Shown here one piece after another: positions 34,201 to 43,013 of a stretch of DNA of 56,090 nucleotides. This DNA comes from a virus. Made by a program: the position numbers and the translations under genes. The stretch's first letter is position 1. Each line of letters opens with the position of its first letter. Location: IMG/VR virus record IMGVR_UViG_3300035698_006498, positions 1-56,090 of that record; one strand, written 5' to 3'. Under the pieces are notes generated by a model that was given only the letters and a program-made list of their open reading frames with translations, did no database searches and was not told the DNA's origin.

Positions 34201-37200
34201 AACCCGGCAGATGTCGAGAGCGTCAAGTTCGATCCGGTCACCGCCCAGGCATCGGTCGCACCGGAACAACTCATGGCCAACGACCTGAAGGCCATCGAAC
34301 AGATCGAGGCCGACATCAAACGGCGCTCGGTATCCCGGCCCACGACCAAGATTGCTGCCAAGTTACAGAGCGTCGTGAAAGACTTCGAGAACGAAGGTGG
34401 GCACCCTGAAGGCAGTGTGCCCATGATCAGCGTTGGCGACCTCATGAAGGTTGTCAGCCAGGGGTCCACCAGCATGATGCGGCGCACGGCGCGCAAGCTG
34501 GAAAAACTCGACCTGAACACACCTGTGTTCCTGGTCGATCACCAGTACCTCATGGATCGCGGCCAGTTCGACGCAGCGGGCCTCTATGTGTTCGATCAGA
34601 ACAACCCCACGGTCGGTGAAATATTCCTCGACGTGAACGCACCTGATGTTGGCATCACGGCGCTGCACGAGACGGTTCACGCGGCGACACGCAACGCCAT
34701 CGCGGCAGGTCGTGCCGGGCCGAGGCTACAAGAAATCCTTGACGAATTTCGCGCCAAGTTCCCCGGCCACTACGCTGGTGAGAACATAGATGAATTCGTT
34801 GCCAGTGCCTTTTCCAACCCTGATGTGCAGGCGATGCTGCGTGCGCCCGAAACCAACCTGTGGCGTCGGATAGTTCAGTGGGTCCGTGGCGTGATCGCTC
34901 CATGGACACCGCGCATCCAGTTCAACGAACTCGACAAGCTGATGAATACCCAGAGCGTCCTGTTCGAGAGTGCCCGGCAGCAGCGCGAGAGCCTTGGCAG
35001 TCTGCCAGAAGGTGAAGTCCGCGATGTATCGATCCTGGCAAGTCGCCTCGGTGACCTGATGCAGGGCAACGTCCGCAAGTCCATGCAGCTTCCGGCCGAT
35101 AGCCGCATGAACACGCGCGTCAATATGCTCAAGACCATGACGCTGCGGCAGATCATCGAGACTTATGGCGAATATTTCGGGGTCATAAGGAACGGCAAAG
35201 TCGTCTCTAATCCGCTGAGTTCCCTAGGCTCGCTCATCTCCCGCAAGGACGCCTACTCGAAGACCCTTCAGCAGGAGGGTGACCTGATCGACCAAGAGTG
35301 GGCGATGTATCAGGCTGATCATTCGGGCGGTAAGCAGCTCGACAAAGCCATGCTTGAAGCCACGATCTATGGGATCGATCCAACCCTGACAGGCGACAAG
35401 AAAGGATCGGGGCCGAAGTATGATCGGGTCAAAGCTGAGTACGATAAGCTCGATGCGGCTGGTCGCGATATGTTCCTCAAGATACGCAACTACTACCGGA
35501 AAGACTGGAATGATACCGCTAAGCATATGCGCGACCACCTCGTCCTTGCGACCGGCGATGTTGATTATTTCCTGAACCCTGAAAAGCTCGACACCAACGC
35601 CGGTATCAACACATGGCGAGATCGCAACCTTGCTTTCAAGAATGCCGACGCCCGTATAATCAACGAGATCACCAGTTCACTGCGTGAGATCAACGCGAAG
35701 GGCCGGGCGCAAGTCTACTTCCCGCTGCGGCGCTACGGGAATATCGCACTTGAAGCCCGCACCACACCCAAGTTCGACACCCACACGGTCGAGCGTTGGG
35801 AGGAATTGCAGGCTGCTGATCCGGCATTGCGGATGAAAAACACCAAGACCCGCAAAGCCGACGATGGCACGCCGATGATCGAGGGCGAAGTCTACCGCCA
35901 CTATTTCGAGCAGTTCGAGAGCGTCCACGAAGCTGAACTCAAACGCGAAGAACTGCAACAGGGGCAGGGACAGTGGGACGTGATCAGCACGCCGACGCCC
36001 ATGCAGAAGCACACGTTCGATCCTGGCACGGCTCCGAGTGATCTGTTCAACCGGCTGGAAGCCCGGTTCGGCAGTGACCCGGACCAGATGCAGGCGCTCG
36101 AACTCGTGCGGCAGACGCTCATCACCATGATGCCGGAAGGCTCTGTGCGCCACGCTGACCTGCGGCGCGGCGGCGTCGATGGTGCCAGTGAAGACATGCG
36201 CCGGGCCTTTGCTCAGCATGTTCGATCAAACTCGAATTTCCGCAGCCAGTCGCGCTACGGTCGGCGCATCGCTGAGCAACGGCGAGAGGTGCATAAATTC
36301 GCTCGTAATGCTGCCGTGGCCATGACCGTGGATGAGAATGGCAACGCGGTCGAAGACACAAGGGTGCGTGAGAACGCCATGATGATCGGGCAAGTGGCCG
36401 GTATCATGCAGGAGCGCAGCCAACTTGAGGCCAACTTTACGCCGCCCGGTGCAGCCGCCAAGTTCATCACTGACCTTGGGTTTGTCACGTACCTGATGTC
36501 GCCATCCTACTGGATGATCAACGGCACGCAGCCATTCACGGTCGGTCTGCCAGTCATGGCTGCGAGGTACGGATGGGCTGAAACCACCGCGATGATGTGG
36601 GACACCATGCGCACCATGGGCGTCATGAAGCCCTGGCAGATGGGTGCCCAGGAGTGGTTCGGCTTCAAGATGTTCGCTGGCACGTCGAAAGACGCGCGAC
36701 GCAAGAACCGGGCTGCCACGCAGCATCGCGTCCTTGGCGCGGTCCACGAGCTGATCGACGCCATCGAGAACGGCAACGATCCATTGGCTGCCGACATCAC
36801 GGAGATGCTGAAAGAGGTCGGGGCGGAAGGTTTGATCGATCTGACCTTCGCCATCGATCTTCGTGAGACGGCTGACTTCGGTTCGGATGGCACCACGGCC
36901 ACGCACCGGACGATGAAGTACGCGACCGAGTTTGCCAGAATGATGCCACACCTTGTCGAGGTGTCGAACCGGTCGCTGGTGGCCGTCGCCACGTACAAGC
37001 TCGCGCGCAAAGCCGGTCAATCGCATGATGATGCGGTGGTGGAGAGTAAACGCATAATCTCGCAGACGCAGGGCGATTATTCGGCTGGCAACAAGGCGGT
37101 CTTGTTCCAGCAAGGTGGCCCCTTGGGGTCCATCGCGGCACCGGTCCTGCTGTTCAAGCAATACAGTCAGTTCATGTACTATAACCTGATCCGCAACTTC

Positions 37201-38190
37201 GCGGCAGGTATCGGGCGTGACATCCCAGGGGTGACGCAAAAAGAAGGACTGAAGGCGGTCGCCGGGCTGATGGGTATCCACACCCTGGCTGCCGGTGCCT
37301 TGGGTGGCATCATGCTCGAACCGATCAAAGCTGGCTTAGGCATCCTGCGGCTGCTCTGGAACGAACTGTTCCCTGACGAGCCAATCGAGAGCGTGGACAC
37401 GATATTCCGTCAGTGGAGCAACGACATTGCGACCGATGTCTTCGGTGACAGCGCGGGCGTGTATATCGCAGAGGCGTTCACCCGTGGTTTGCCAAGACTG
37501 GCAGGGTTTGATCTGTCCTCGCGCATGGGCCTCGATCAGATGCTTTTGATGTACGACCCGCGCTCGGACGCCACGCCAGAGGACACCTACCGCGACTTCC
37601 TCGTGGCGTTAGGAGGTCCGGTGGTTGCCATGGGCGAGAGCTACTTCAAGGGCGGTGCCGCGCTGCTGGGCGACGGCGACATCGTCAAAGCCACCAGACT
37701 GATCATGCCCAAGATGGTCCGTGATGTCATCACTGCTGGCGGGTACATGACAGAAGGCGTGGTCGATCAGCGTGGCAATGTCCTGCGTCCGACCGAAGAC
37801 ATCAGCGCCATTGGCATGATGTTCAAGATGCTCGGCTTCCAGCCCAGGCTCGTGGCCGAAACCTACGAGCGCATCGGTGCCATCAAGGGCGCTGAAACCA
37901 TGCTGGCCGACCGCCGAACGGAACTGCTGCAATCCTACTACAATGCCGACAAGGATAGAGATCGGGTTGCGCGCCGACAGATCAAAGCCGAAATCCAGAT
38001 GTACAATACTGCCATGCAGGATCAGGGGTACAGGGGGCTGCGCATCACCCCTGCCACGCTCCAACGCTCCGTCAAACAGCGTGGAGAGTTGGCAGAAAAC
38101 AAGCTGGAAAACCGTGGTGCGTACCTGTCCAAACAACAGGCAGCGCTGATGCGGGAAGGTCGCTTTGGCAATGTGGAGGCCGCGTTCTGA
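31237..38190 (+). CDS. Giant internal virion / polyvalent protein with zincin motif
   Basis: 2317 residues, the largest gene here. Order: a glycine/alanine-rich hydrophobic N-terminal region (to about 300), a disordered basic and glutamine-rich section (300-650) with two palindrome-encoded PPDQVA peptides, helical regions, then a zincin-like motif HETVH (1144-1148) followed by NIDEFVASAFSNP with a glutamate that could be the third ligand, and a C-terminal half with a helical virion-protein domain (GGPLGSIAAPVLLFKQYSQF near 1960). Such polyvalent proteins are packaged with DNA and ejected into the host. The protease-like domain may act on cell envelope or host proteins; not proven. Confidence 0.78.
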   Translation: MEPIQSGGTRAYGGGTTSSQGGGINSGRFADSNYGGGLKDVMAMLLTGGVNVADGLTTLASLPIGKSPEVNEFMQGLREQIQNNVASPALKSAMRKTFLTTDANDAAWADPLALSNIIISNIPSMLPFAAAGRLGGAITKGTNAAKNAMVGGAVIGGTMTGGESASAATRQVRDEGGTREQQQRAGAVGAVLGAPVGAAAGPLLGRVIAGPSQAGGRLARTAKGIAKTSPVEGVEEAIGNVTGQLGAISQVGGSVDVLQALDEGIAGAIAGGAIGGTISAFSSAEDAAVKAHAGKSGLLDDAAPPVGKTVPRLPPPDQVAPGQPAPQDERARRQANMQSWRTGRQPVQGEPKPLPGTLGYEAGARRTQEGRTVERTALRQQEAQAARAAREEASTASGRGLRENVGRTRAQQEEQARKRQIGPLFDPDTERELARQRRDAEGRRKKQAEVDAFDNAEQQPLGLGPGSATARDPEQLPLRTLPPEADTDAEQRSFLRDNRTRKGDEGPRSGAIKPIAGTPAGDAARARKAERDAAKGAVEEQADVAPVAEQKPANKPRKAKAKPAPAPADVTPAKTPPDQVASAKAARPRLTVSVNEETGQTEVTSDAPIVSTSANPIGPSRSRKPGKTIKLDQALGETQSETVIDEDRVVSEEAADATEGDTIKRVAKALQQRVNDRPYYRSRQFQSAIRAIGKTIGNQSLVDVATEARDDKTTNMSAKAVAEFLKAIPAINEATGLDLAADLQGSPADIAKALADANNALRQSAPSSDTVTETKVEPAQTPRTKKLRQAVARFTTFRNAGGLKAIEALEVAEAKARTAEKNSGTAQRIVSDAKRALPQAARDASPKMAEKFDAAVEALRQEIAPNTNILKSKAASAKGRKVRRDLVELAENADRRDARLTTAQTQQAARQLDNLTADEINMLASDRGIKTEGRSRDAVAADLVGFTPRRFNTKATLKGTMPSGQRVYQLGRGYVVVAESGLVERVATNPADVESVKFDPVTAQASVAPEQLMANDLKAIEQIEADIKRRSVSRPTTKIAAKLQSVVKDFENEGGHPEGSVPMISVGDLMKVVSQGSTSMMRRTARKLEKLDLNTPVFLVDHQYLMDRGQFDAAGLYVFDQNNPTVGEIFLDVNAPDVGITALHETVHAATRNAIAAGRAGPRLQEILDEFRAKFPGHYAGENIDEFVASAFSNPDVQAMLRAPETNLWRRIVQWVRGVIAPWTPRIQFNELDKLMNTQSVLFESARQQRESLGSLPEGEVRDVSILASRLGDLMQGNVRKSMQLPADSRMNTRVNMLKTMTLRQIIETYGEYFGVIRNGKVVSNPLSSLGSLISRKDAYSKTLQQEGDLIDQEWAMYQADHSGGKQLDKAMLEATIYGIDPTLTGDKKGSGPKYDRVKAEYDKLDAAGRDMFLKIRNYYRKDWNDTAKHMRDHLVLATGDVDYFLNPEKLDTNAGINTWRDRNLAFKNADARIINEITSSLREINAKGRAQVYFPLRRYGNIALEARTTPKFDTHTVERWEELQAADPALRMKNTKTRKADDGTPMIEGEVYRHYFEQFESVHEAELKREELQQGQGQWDVISTPTPMQKHTFDPGTAPSDLFNRLEARFGSDPDQMQALELVRQTLITMMPEGSVRHADLRRGGVDGASEDMRRAFAQHVRSNSNFRSQSRYGRRIAEQRREVHKFARNAAVAMTVDENGNAVEDTRVRENAMMIGQVAGIMQERSQLEANFTPPGAAAKFITDLGFVTYLMSPSYWMINGTQPFTVGLPVMAARYGWAETTAMMWDTMRTMGVMKPWQMGAQEWFGFKMFAGTSKDARRKNRAATQHRVLGAVHELIDAIENGNDPLAADITEMLKEVGAEGLIDLTFAIDLRETADFGSDGTTATHRTMKYATEFARMMPHLVEVSNRSLVAVATYKLARKAGQSHDDAVVESKRIISQTQGDYSAGNKAVLFQQGGPLGSIAAPVLLFKQYSQFMYYNLIRNFAAGIGRDIPGVTQKEGLKAVAGLMGIHTLAAGALGGIMLEPIKAGLGILRLLWNELFPDEPIESVDTIFRQWSNDIATDVFGDSAGVYIAEAFTRGLPRLAGFDLSSRMGLDQMLLMYDPRSDATPEDTYRDFLVALGGPVVAMGESYFKGGAALLGDGDIVKATRLIMPKMVRDVITAGGYMTEGVVDQRGNVLRPTEDISAIGMMFKMLGFQPRLVAETYERIGAIKGAETMLADRRTELLQSYYNADKDRDRVARRQIKAEIQMYNTAMQDQGYRGLRITPATLQRSVKQRGELAENKLENRGAYLSKQQAALMREGRFGNVEAAF
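32179..32194. repeat. Dispersed palindrome, copy 13 (in gene)
   Basis: Perfect CCACCTGATCAGGTGG, read as PPDQV in the disordered section of the giant virion protein. Confidence 0.9.
32962..32977. repeat. Dispersed palindrome, copy 14 (in gene)
   Basis: CCACCTGATCAGGTAG, read as PPDQV in the same disordered section, 783 bases (261 codons) after copy 13. Confidence 0.88.
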
Positions 38191-38456
38191 TGGGTGAGCG
38201 TGAACGCACGAAGGCGTATTACGAGCGCTATCACACCAGCGAGAAAGCTCGTGCCAACAACCGTGCCCGCAAGCGCGCCAGATACCACGCCGAGAAGGAC
38301 GGCAAGGTCAAGCCGGGTGATGGCAAAGAGATCGACCACAAGAAGGCTCTGTCCAATGGCGGCTCCTATGACAAGAGCAACACTCGGGTGGTGTCTCGGA
38401 AACAGAACCGATCCTACAAGCGTGACAAGAACAACAAGCCCATAGGTCCAGCGTAG
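38190..38456 (+). CDS. Small HNH-type protein
   Basis: 88 residues. A basic N-terminal half is followed by EIDHKKALSNGGSYDKSNTR and VVSRKQNRS: Asp49-His50, Asn64 and Asn73 in the spacing of small HNH nucleases. No zinc cysteines. Phages use such proteins with terminase or as homing or nicking enzymes. The last gene of the late operon; starts on TGATG overlap with the giant protein gene. Confidence 0.75.
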   Translation: MGERERTKAYYERYHTSEKARANNRARKRARYHAEKDGKVKPGDGKEIDHKKALSNGGSYDKSNTRVVSRKQNRSYKRDKNNKPIGPA

Positions 38457-38472
38457 CCACCTGATCAGGTGG
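38457..38472. repeat. Dispersed palindrome, copy 15, at a convergent junction
   Basis: Perfect CCACCTGATCAGGTGGC directly after the stop of the rightward HNH gene and three bases before the stop of the leftward primase-helicase gene. A short T run follows on the plus strand. It could act as a bidirectional terminator for the two long operons. Confidence 0.85.
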
Positions 38473-38475
38473 CGC

Positions 38476-41343
38476 TCAGATTTTACTGGACACGGCGTAG
38501 ATTTCGTCGCGCGTCGAGCGAGTTTCGGTACCGGCTCCAAGCTGGCCTTTGCCCTTGTAGAAGATGATATGTTCGTCAATCAGCCGCTCGATGAGGGCGT
38601 CAGGGCTGACCCGGTTTTCGATGGCAAATGACCGTATCGCCTCCCGGCTGATGAACAGGCGTTCCTCGAACTTCACCCCTCGCAGTGGCCCACGGCTGGC
38701 CGGGACCATTACCGGCACCTGTTCGCCTGGACCAACCCGCTGCCCTGAAATCGACGCGCTCAGCCCTTTGAGGTTGCCGACAGCGACGGTGTAAGCCTGC
38801 ACCCATGCCAATAGCTGACGGGCCATGCCTCGTGGTGACAACTCGGTGTCGCGCACTGCATCGGCATGAACGCTCAACTGCTTGAAGCGCGCCACCAGAT
38901 ACTTGGAGAGCGTGCTGATATCGAACTGCGCTACCCCGGCCTTGTTGGCACACAGCGCACCAGCGATCAGGGTGGTGATTGTGCCAAGCCTGAACCGGGC
39001 ATCCTCACTGCCAAGAGCAGGATCACTGGCCAGCATGGTGCTGACCTTCTCGATCAGACCCCTGGCTTCGATCTGATTGTGAGCCAGCCATTGCGCGTAG
39101 GCGAAGCCCGTATGGCCGTAGTTGTGATCGACCGCAGACATGACCTGCTGCATCTGAAAGCTCGACATGCTCATGGTCAGCGTCTCGGCTTCCAGCTCGA
39201 ACACACGCATCATGCCAGCTTCCAGGGCACCCTTGCGCATGCGCATCATGTCGATCATCGAATTATTAGACGACGCAGTGAGCATGGTATTCCAACTGGC
39301 CGTCTGTTTTCTCTCCATCCCAGGCGACATGCGGGCCTTGTTGCGGCCTTGCCCGAGGGCGAAAATGGTGTCGGCAAACCCTTCGTCGTTTTCCTTCCAG
39401 GCGATGTCATCCCAATAGGCTGGCAGGTTGTTCAGCCCGCGCAGAAGGTCTTCGACCGAGGCTGGTGTGTCGGTGTTCTGAGCCATGAGATCGCGCGGAT
39501 TACCCCACATGCTCGCGGCCACCTTCATTGCGCTGGTCTTGCCTCGCGCCGTCTCCTTGCTCTGGATTGCCAGGAACAAACCGGAAAAACCCGTAAACGC
39601 CACGAGAGGGGCAGCGAAGCCCGAGGCTAGTATGCAGGCCAGCGCGGTGCCGCAATCGCGCGTGAGGTGCTGCGCAGCCGCCTGCCAGGGGCCAGGATCA
39701 CCCGCAGTGTGCATCTTGTCTAAGACGCTCTCCTGCATCACCGGCATGTGGTCTGAAGTCTGCCCGTCGCCATGAAACACTGAGCTACCCCAGCGGAACG
39801 ACTGGCAGTGGTGTGTCTCGTCATCGAACCATCCGGCGCGTGATGAGATGTGAGTGATACCTCGATTGGCTTCCAGGTTTCGGAGGAACATTGGCACAAA
39901 CTCCAGCAGCGGTTTCACCTCATAGGGCGTGAGCGGCATCCCGCCTTCCTTGCACTCATCCAGCAGCCTGCGAGCGTCACCATTGATCGACAGCATCACT
40001 TGGCCATTCGGCTCGGCGTAGGATGAATAGGTGACCACGAGCCTCTGCTCAGCATCGATCTTGATGGCGTAGATGCGCTCGATCCTAAACCGTAGCACCG
40101 GCTTGAGGACATCGACCATTGCGCCTTCATCGTCCTTTTGTTGTTCCATCCGGCACAGATGGCGGTCTTCGTTGAAGTCGAACGGGAACGGCAACTCGCG
40201 CACCGGCTCGGACCCGAGGGTCAGCGGCGTGCCAATCTTGGTCTGTTCGCCGTCATTCCAGAACTTGCAATTCTGGCAGATCGCAAGGCACTCTGGCACC
40301 TCTGCAAAGCTCGTGCACCGGGCCGGGGCCTTGCCGTTTTCAAGTGCTATGTTGTATCGACGGTTGGTGTCGGCTTCGCTGTAGGTTTCGTGCGCGCGGG
40401 ACATCGAGTGGATGAAGTCCTGGCCGTCCTCACAGAACTTCGTGACTTCAAGCATCCGGTACCAGAAACCACCGGGGAGGTCGGCACCCTCGGTCGCGTG
40501 TGCATGCGCGAACAGCGGGCACTTGGCCACTACGTGCTTCATGAATTTCGGCTGCACGTTGAACACGGACCCGATCATCGACTTGTTGTCGGCCTTGCGC
40601 AGGTCACCAAAGCTCGACGCAACGCGGCCACCGACGATGGCAGCCACCACGTCGTTGACGGTCCCGGCCTGACCGACATGCGGCTCTAGCGCGGCTTGCA
40701 TCTTTGCCAGGGGGATGACACCGCCTTCGTAGATCAGCTTGACCTTACGCGGCGTCCCACGCTTGTGGTTGAAGGTGTTGATGGGCCTCAACACGCCCAC
40801 AGGGTTGACCGTCACATTGTGGTCGGCATGGACGCCAACCGTCTTGCACGCGGTGACTATGCGAGCGGCCATGTCCTTGTAGGTGAGAAGGTCGATTTCC
40901 TGGTCGTAGACCCAATACAGGTGCAGCCCACCACCACTGGCAACGATGAACGTCGGCACAGGGATACCGAGTTTCCACAGTCGCTTGAGCGCGGCATCAA
41001 CCGACGCCTTGTCAGGGTGCCCACCCTTTTCTTTGCCAATGTCGATGTCAACAATGTTGCACTTGGATGCGAGGAAGTTTTCGTAGACCCGGCGCTTGCG
41101 TGCTTTCCGGCCGTTTTTGTTGATGCGAATGTAGGGTTTATCGAATGAAGCGTAGGCAAAATAGACATCTTGTTCTTTGGTCAGACGTGCGATCTCAACC
41201 ATGGCACGGGGGATGCTATTGACGGCCTTGTGCATCCAGAATTGCTTCGGTTCAGCATCGGCCTTGGGATTGTCCTTGATATGGACAATGAAATAGGTGC
41301 CCTCCGGTGGCCAGACGGCCTCAAGAAATTTTGAGAGTTTCAT
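38476..41343 (-). CDS. AEP-type primase with DUF927-like helicase domain
   Basis: 955 residues; start MKLSKFLEAV chosen after the hairpin. N-terminal archaeo-eukaryotic primase: catalytic DIDIG (Asp99, Asp101) and SGGGLHLYW (136-144), with the HADHN loop following. Middle domain with a Cys/His-containing segment (LAICQNCKFW). C-terminal ATPase of DUF927 type: ARGKTSAMKVAASMWG (Lys602) and YWDDIAW. Together it would make primers and unwind DNA at the fork. Last gene of the replication operon; a 16-bp RNA hairpin separates it from the gene before. Confidence 0.85.
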   Translation of the reverse strand: MKLSKFLEAVWPPEGTYFIVHIKDNPKADAEPKQFWMHKAVNSIPRAMVEIARLTKEQDVYFAYASFDKPYIRINKNGRKARKRRVYENFLASKCNIVDIDIGKEKGGHPDKASVDAALKRLWKLGIPVPTFIVASGGGLHLYWVYDQEIDLLTYKDMAARIVTACKTVGVHADHNVTVNPVGVLRPINTFNHKRGTPRKVKLIYEGGVIPLAKMQAALEPHVGQAGTVNDVVAAIVGGRVASSFGDLRKADNKSMIGSVFNVQPKFMKHVVAKCPLFAHAHATEGADLPGGFWYRMLEVTKFCEDGQDFIHSMSRAHETYSEADTNRRYNIALENGKAPARCTSFAEVPECLAICQNCKFWNDGEQTKIGTPLTLGSEPVRELPFPFDFNEDRHLCRMEQQKDDEGAMVDVLKPVLRFRIERIYAIKIDAEQRLVVTYSSYAEPNGQVMLSINGDARRLLDECKEGGMPLTPYEVKPLLEFVPMFLRNLEANRGITHISSRAGWFDDETHHCQSFRWGSSVFHGDGQTSDHMPVMQESVLDKMHTAGDPGPWQAAAQHLTRDCGTALACILASGFAAPLVAFTGFSGLFLAIQSKETARGKTSAMKVAASMWGNPRDLMAQNTDTPASVEDLLRGLNNLPAYWDDIAWKENDEGFADTIFALGQGRNKARMSPGMERKQTASWNTMLTASSNNSMIDMMRMRKGALEAGMMRVFELEAETLTMSMSSFQMQQVMSAVDHNYGHTGFAYAQWLAHNQIEARGLIEKVSTMLASDPALGSEDARFRLGTITTLIAGALCANKAGVAQFDISTLSKYLVARFKQLSVHADAVRDTELSPRGMARQLLAWVQAYTVAVGNLKGLSASISGQRVGPGEQVPVMVPASRGPLRGVKFEERLFISREAIRSFAIENRVSPDALIERLIDEHIIFYKGKGQLGAGTETRSTRDEIYAVSSKI

Positions 41344-41362
41344 AGTTACCGCCGATTGAGGG

Positions 41363-41398
41363 GTGGAGGATGCCACCTGATCAGGTGACACCCTCCAC
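41363..41398 (-). terminator. Long RNA hairpin between two replication genes
   Basis: On the transcribed minus strand, arms GTGGAGGGTGTCACCT and AGGTGGCATCCTCCAC pair along 16 positions with two G-U pairs and a GATC loop; on the plus strand these two are mismatches. It follows the stop of the ssDNA-binding-like gene. No T-run, so attenuation or mRNA processing/stabilisation is likely. Confidence 0.7.
41373..41388. repeat. Dispersed palindrome, copy 16
   Basis: CCACCTGATCAGGTGA, core of the long hairpin above. Confidence 0.88.
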
Positions 41399-41403
41399 TA
41401 AGG

Positions 41404-42615
41404 TCAGTCCAGCCCGGCGAGTAAGTCGCCCAACTCGTCGTCTTCGTCGTCATCGACTTCATCGACGGGTTCAGCCTTGGCCTTGGTCCTTGCCTTGGCA
41501 GCGGGTTTCTTTTTGGGTGGAGGCGGCGCTTCGTCCTCGTCCTCGTCCTCGTCTTCTTCGTCGTCTTCCTCGACCACAGGCGCAGGCTTGGCCTTACGCT
41601 TGGGCTTCGGTGAAGGGGCTTCTTCCTCGTCGTCTTCCTCGTCGTCTTCGTCCACCACGGGCGCAGGCTTGGCCTTACGCTTGGGCTTCGGTGAAGGGGC
41701 TTCTTCCTCGTCGTCTTCCTCGTCGTCTTCCTCGTCGTCTTCGTCCACCACGGGCGCAGGCTTGGCGCGGACCTTCTCGGACGCTCGGCGGGGCTTGGCG
41801 GCGGGTTTCTTTTTGACTGGTGCCGGGGCCTCGTCTTCGTCAAGCTCGGCTACGTCCTCGTCATCCACCGCCTTGCCGAACTCAGGGTCGCGTTCCAAGA
41901 TGCTCTCGACCACAGACCCATTGATGTGGGCTATGATCTGTTTGGCATCATTTTCGTCACCAACCACGGATTTGGCACGGAAAATGATCCGGGGATAAGC
42001 TGTCTCGGGATCGAACGACAGGCGAGTGACCACGACCGAGACGTTCAGCCCGTGTTCATCGAGCTTGGCACCGTATTGAGCGAGCTTTTTGAGGGATGCC
42101 GCAGGCACCCGCAACAGCATGGGTCCGCCATAAGCCTCATTGGCAATATCGATAGCCGGGACCACAGCCACGCGCCGACTGTCGGTACAAGCCTTCAGTT
42201 TTTTGCCAGCGTCAGAGATGCGGCTGCCGATGCGGTTGAACTTGCAGGTGGCGCATGTCTTGGATTGTTTTTCTTCAGCATCATCCGCAGGCTTGGCACC
42301 ATCATGGCTGTAGCAAAGCGGCCGATCATCGTCGCCTTCCTCATAACCCCCTTCGTAATAGACCTTTGACAGGTTGCCGCGAGCGCCGAGGATGATCACG
42401 TCGATAGAGGGCTTGCTGTCACCGTCTTCATCAGTGACGACCGTTTCCTCGCCCTCGAACCGCACGCGCCATTTGCCGCCACGGATCGACAGCACGCCGA
42501 AGCCTGCCATGGCCCCTTCACGGAGCGAAGCATTGTTGGCAGCCATGCCTTTGAACGCGGCAGGTAGCCCTGTCTTTTTCCCTAGACCGGCTGGCACTAG
42601 GTCATTTTTCGCCAT
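41404..42615 (-). CDS. Single-stranded-DNA-binding-like protein with repetitive acidic tail
   Basis: 403 residues. The first 250 form a beta-rich domain with four cysteines (101, 121, 124, 143; CATC pair) that could hold zinc, similar in plan to phage ssDNA-binding proteins. The tail has 27- to 31-residue repeats alternating KPKRKAKPAPVV with runs of D/E (DEDDEEDDEEEAP), and ends DDELGDLLAGLD, an acidic hydrophobic tip like those that recruit replication partners. The tandem repeats in DNA are almost exact. Placed between primase-helicase and helicase genes. Function inferred, not proven. Confidence 0.65.
   Translation of the reverse strand: MAKNDLVPAGLGKKTGLPAAFKGMAANNASLREGAMAGFGVLSIRGGKWRVRFEGEETVVTDEDGDSKPSIDVIILGARGNLSKVYYEGGYEEGDDDRPLCYSHDGAKPADDAEEKQSKTCATCKFNRIGSRISDAGKKLKACTDSRRVAVVPAIDIANEAYGGPMLLRVPAASLKKLAQYGAKLDEHGLNVSVVVTRLSFDPETAYPRIIFRAKSVVGDENDAKQIIAHINGSVVESILERDPEFGKAVDDEDVAELDEDEAPAPVKKKPAAKPRRASEKVRAKPAPVVDEDDEEDDEEDDEEEAPSPKPKRKAKPAPVVDEDDEEDDEEEAPSPKPKRKAKPAPVVEEDDEEDEDEDEDEAPPPPKKKPAAKARTKAKAEPVDEVDDDEDDELGDLLAGLD
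41581..41780. repeat. 81-/93-bp tandem repeats coding acidic-basic units
   Basis: Units start at 41581, 41662 and 41755 with CGCAGGCTTGG. The last is partial. The 12-base difference adds an EEDD block. Confidence 0.8.
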
Positions 42616-43013
42616 CAGGTTCTTCCCTTTACAATGGACACTGTTTCAAACTGTTGGATTTTGACGCCCGGCACGTCCTCGCCCTGTTCCTCCATATATT
42701 CCATGACCGCGACCTTCGCCGGTCGGTAATCGACAAGGTGACCGAGGTCATGTTCTTCAACAAAGGCTTGGAAGTCCTTGCGGCTTTTCACGGTCACCGA
42801 GGTTTTGACCACGCGACTGGCAGTGCCAACACCCTTGGCCCCGATGGTGTCAGTCTTGTGGAGGTTCATGCGCTCAAGCATCAGTGCCTCGATCTTGGCC
42901 ATGCCATCAAGGATCGGGCGGCGGCGTTTCTTATGAGCTTCCTCCATATCGTTCCGCTTATCGCGAAGCTTGCGGTAGCGCGTTATAAGCTCGCTGTCCG
43001 TCAGCGTGCTCAT
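42615..43013 (-). CDS. Conserved 132-residue phage protein
   Basis: N-terminal coiled coil (RYRKLRDKRNDMEEAHKKRR) and a small C-terminal domain (KDFQAFVEEHDLGHLVDYRP). Similar proteins occur beside phage helicases and ssDNA-binding proteins; no function known. TGATG overlaps at both ends couple it to its neighbours. Confidence 0.65.
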   Translation of the reverse strand: MSTLTDSELITRYRKLRDKRNDMEEAHKKRRRPILDGMAKIEALMLERMNLHKTDTIGAKGVGTASRVVKTSVTVKSRKDFQAFVEEHDLGHLVDYRPAKVAVMEYMEEQGEDVPGVKIQQFETVSIVKGRT

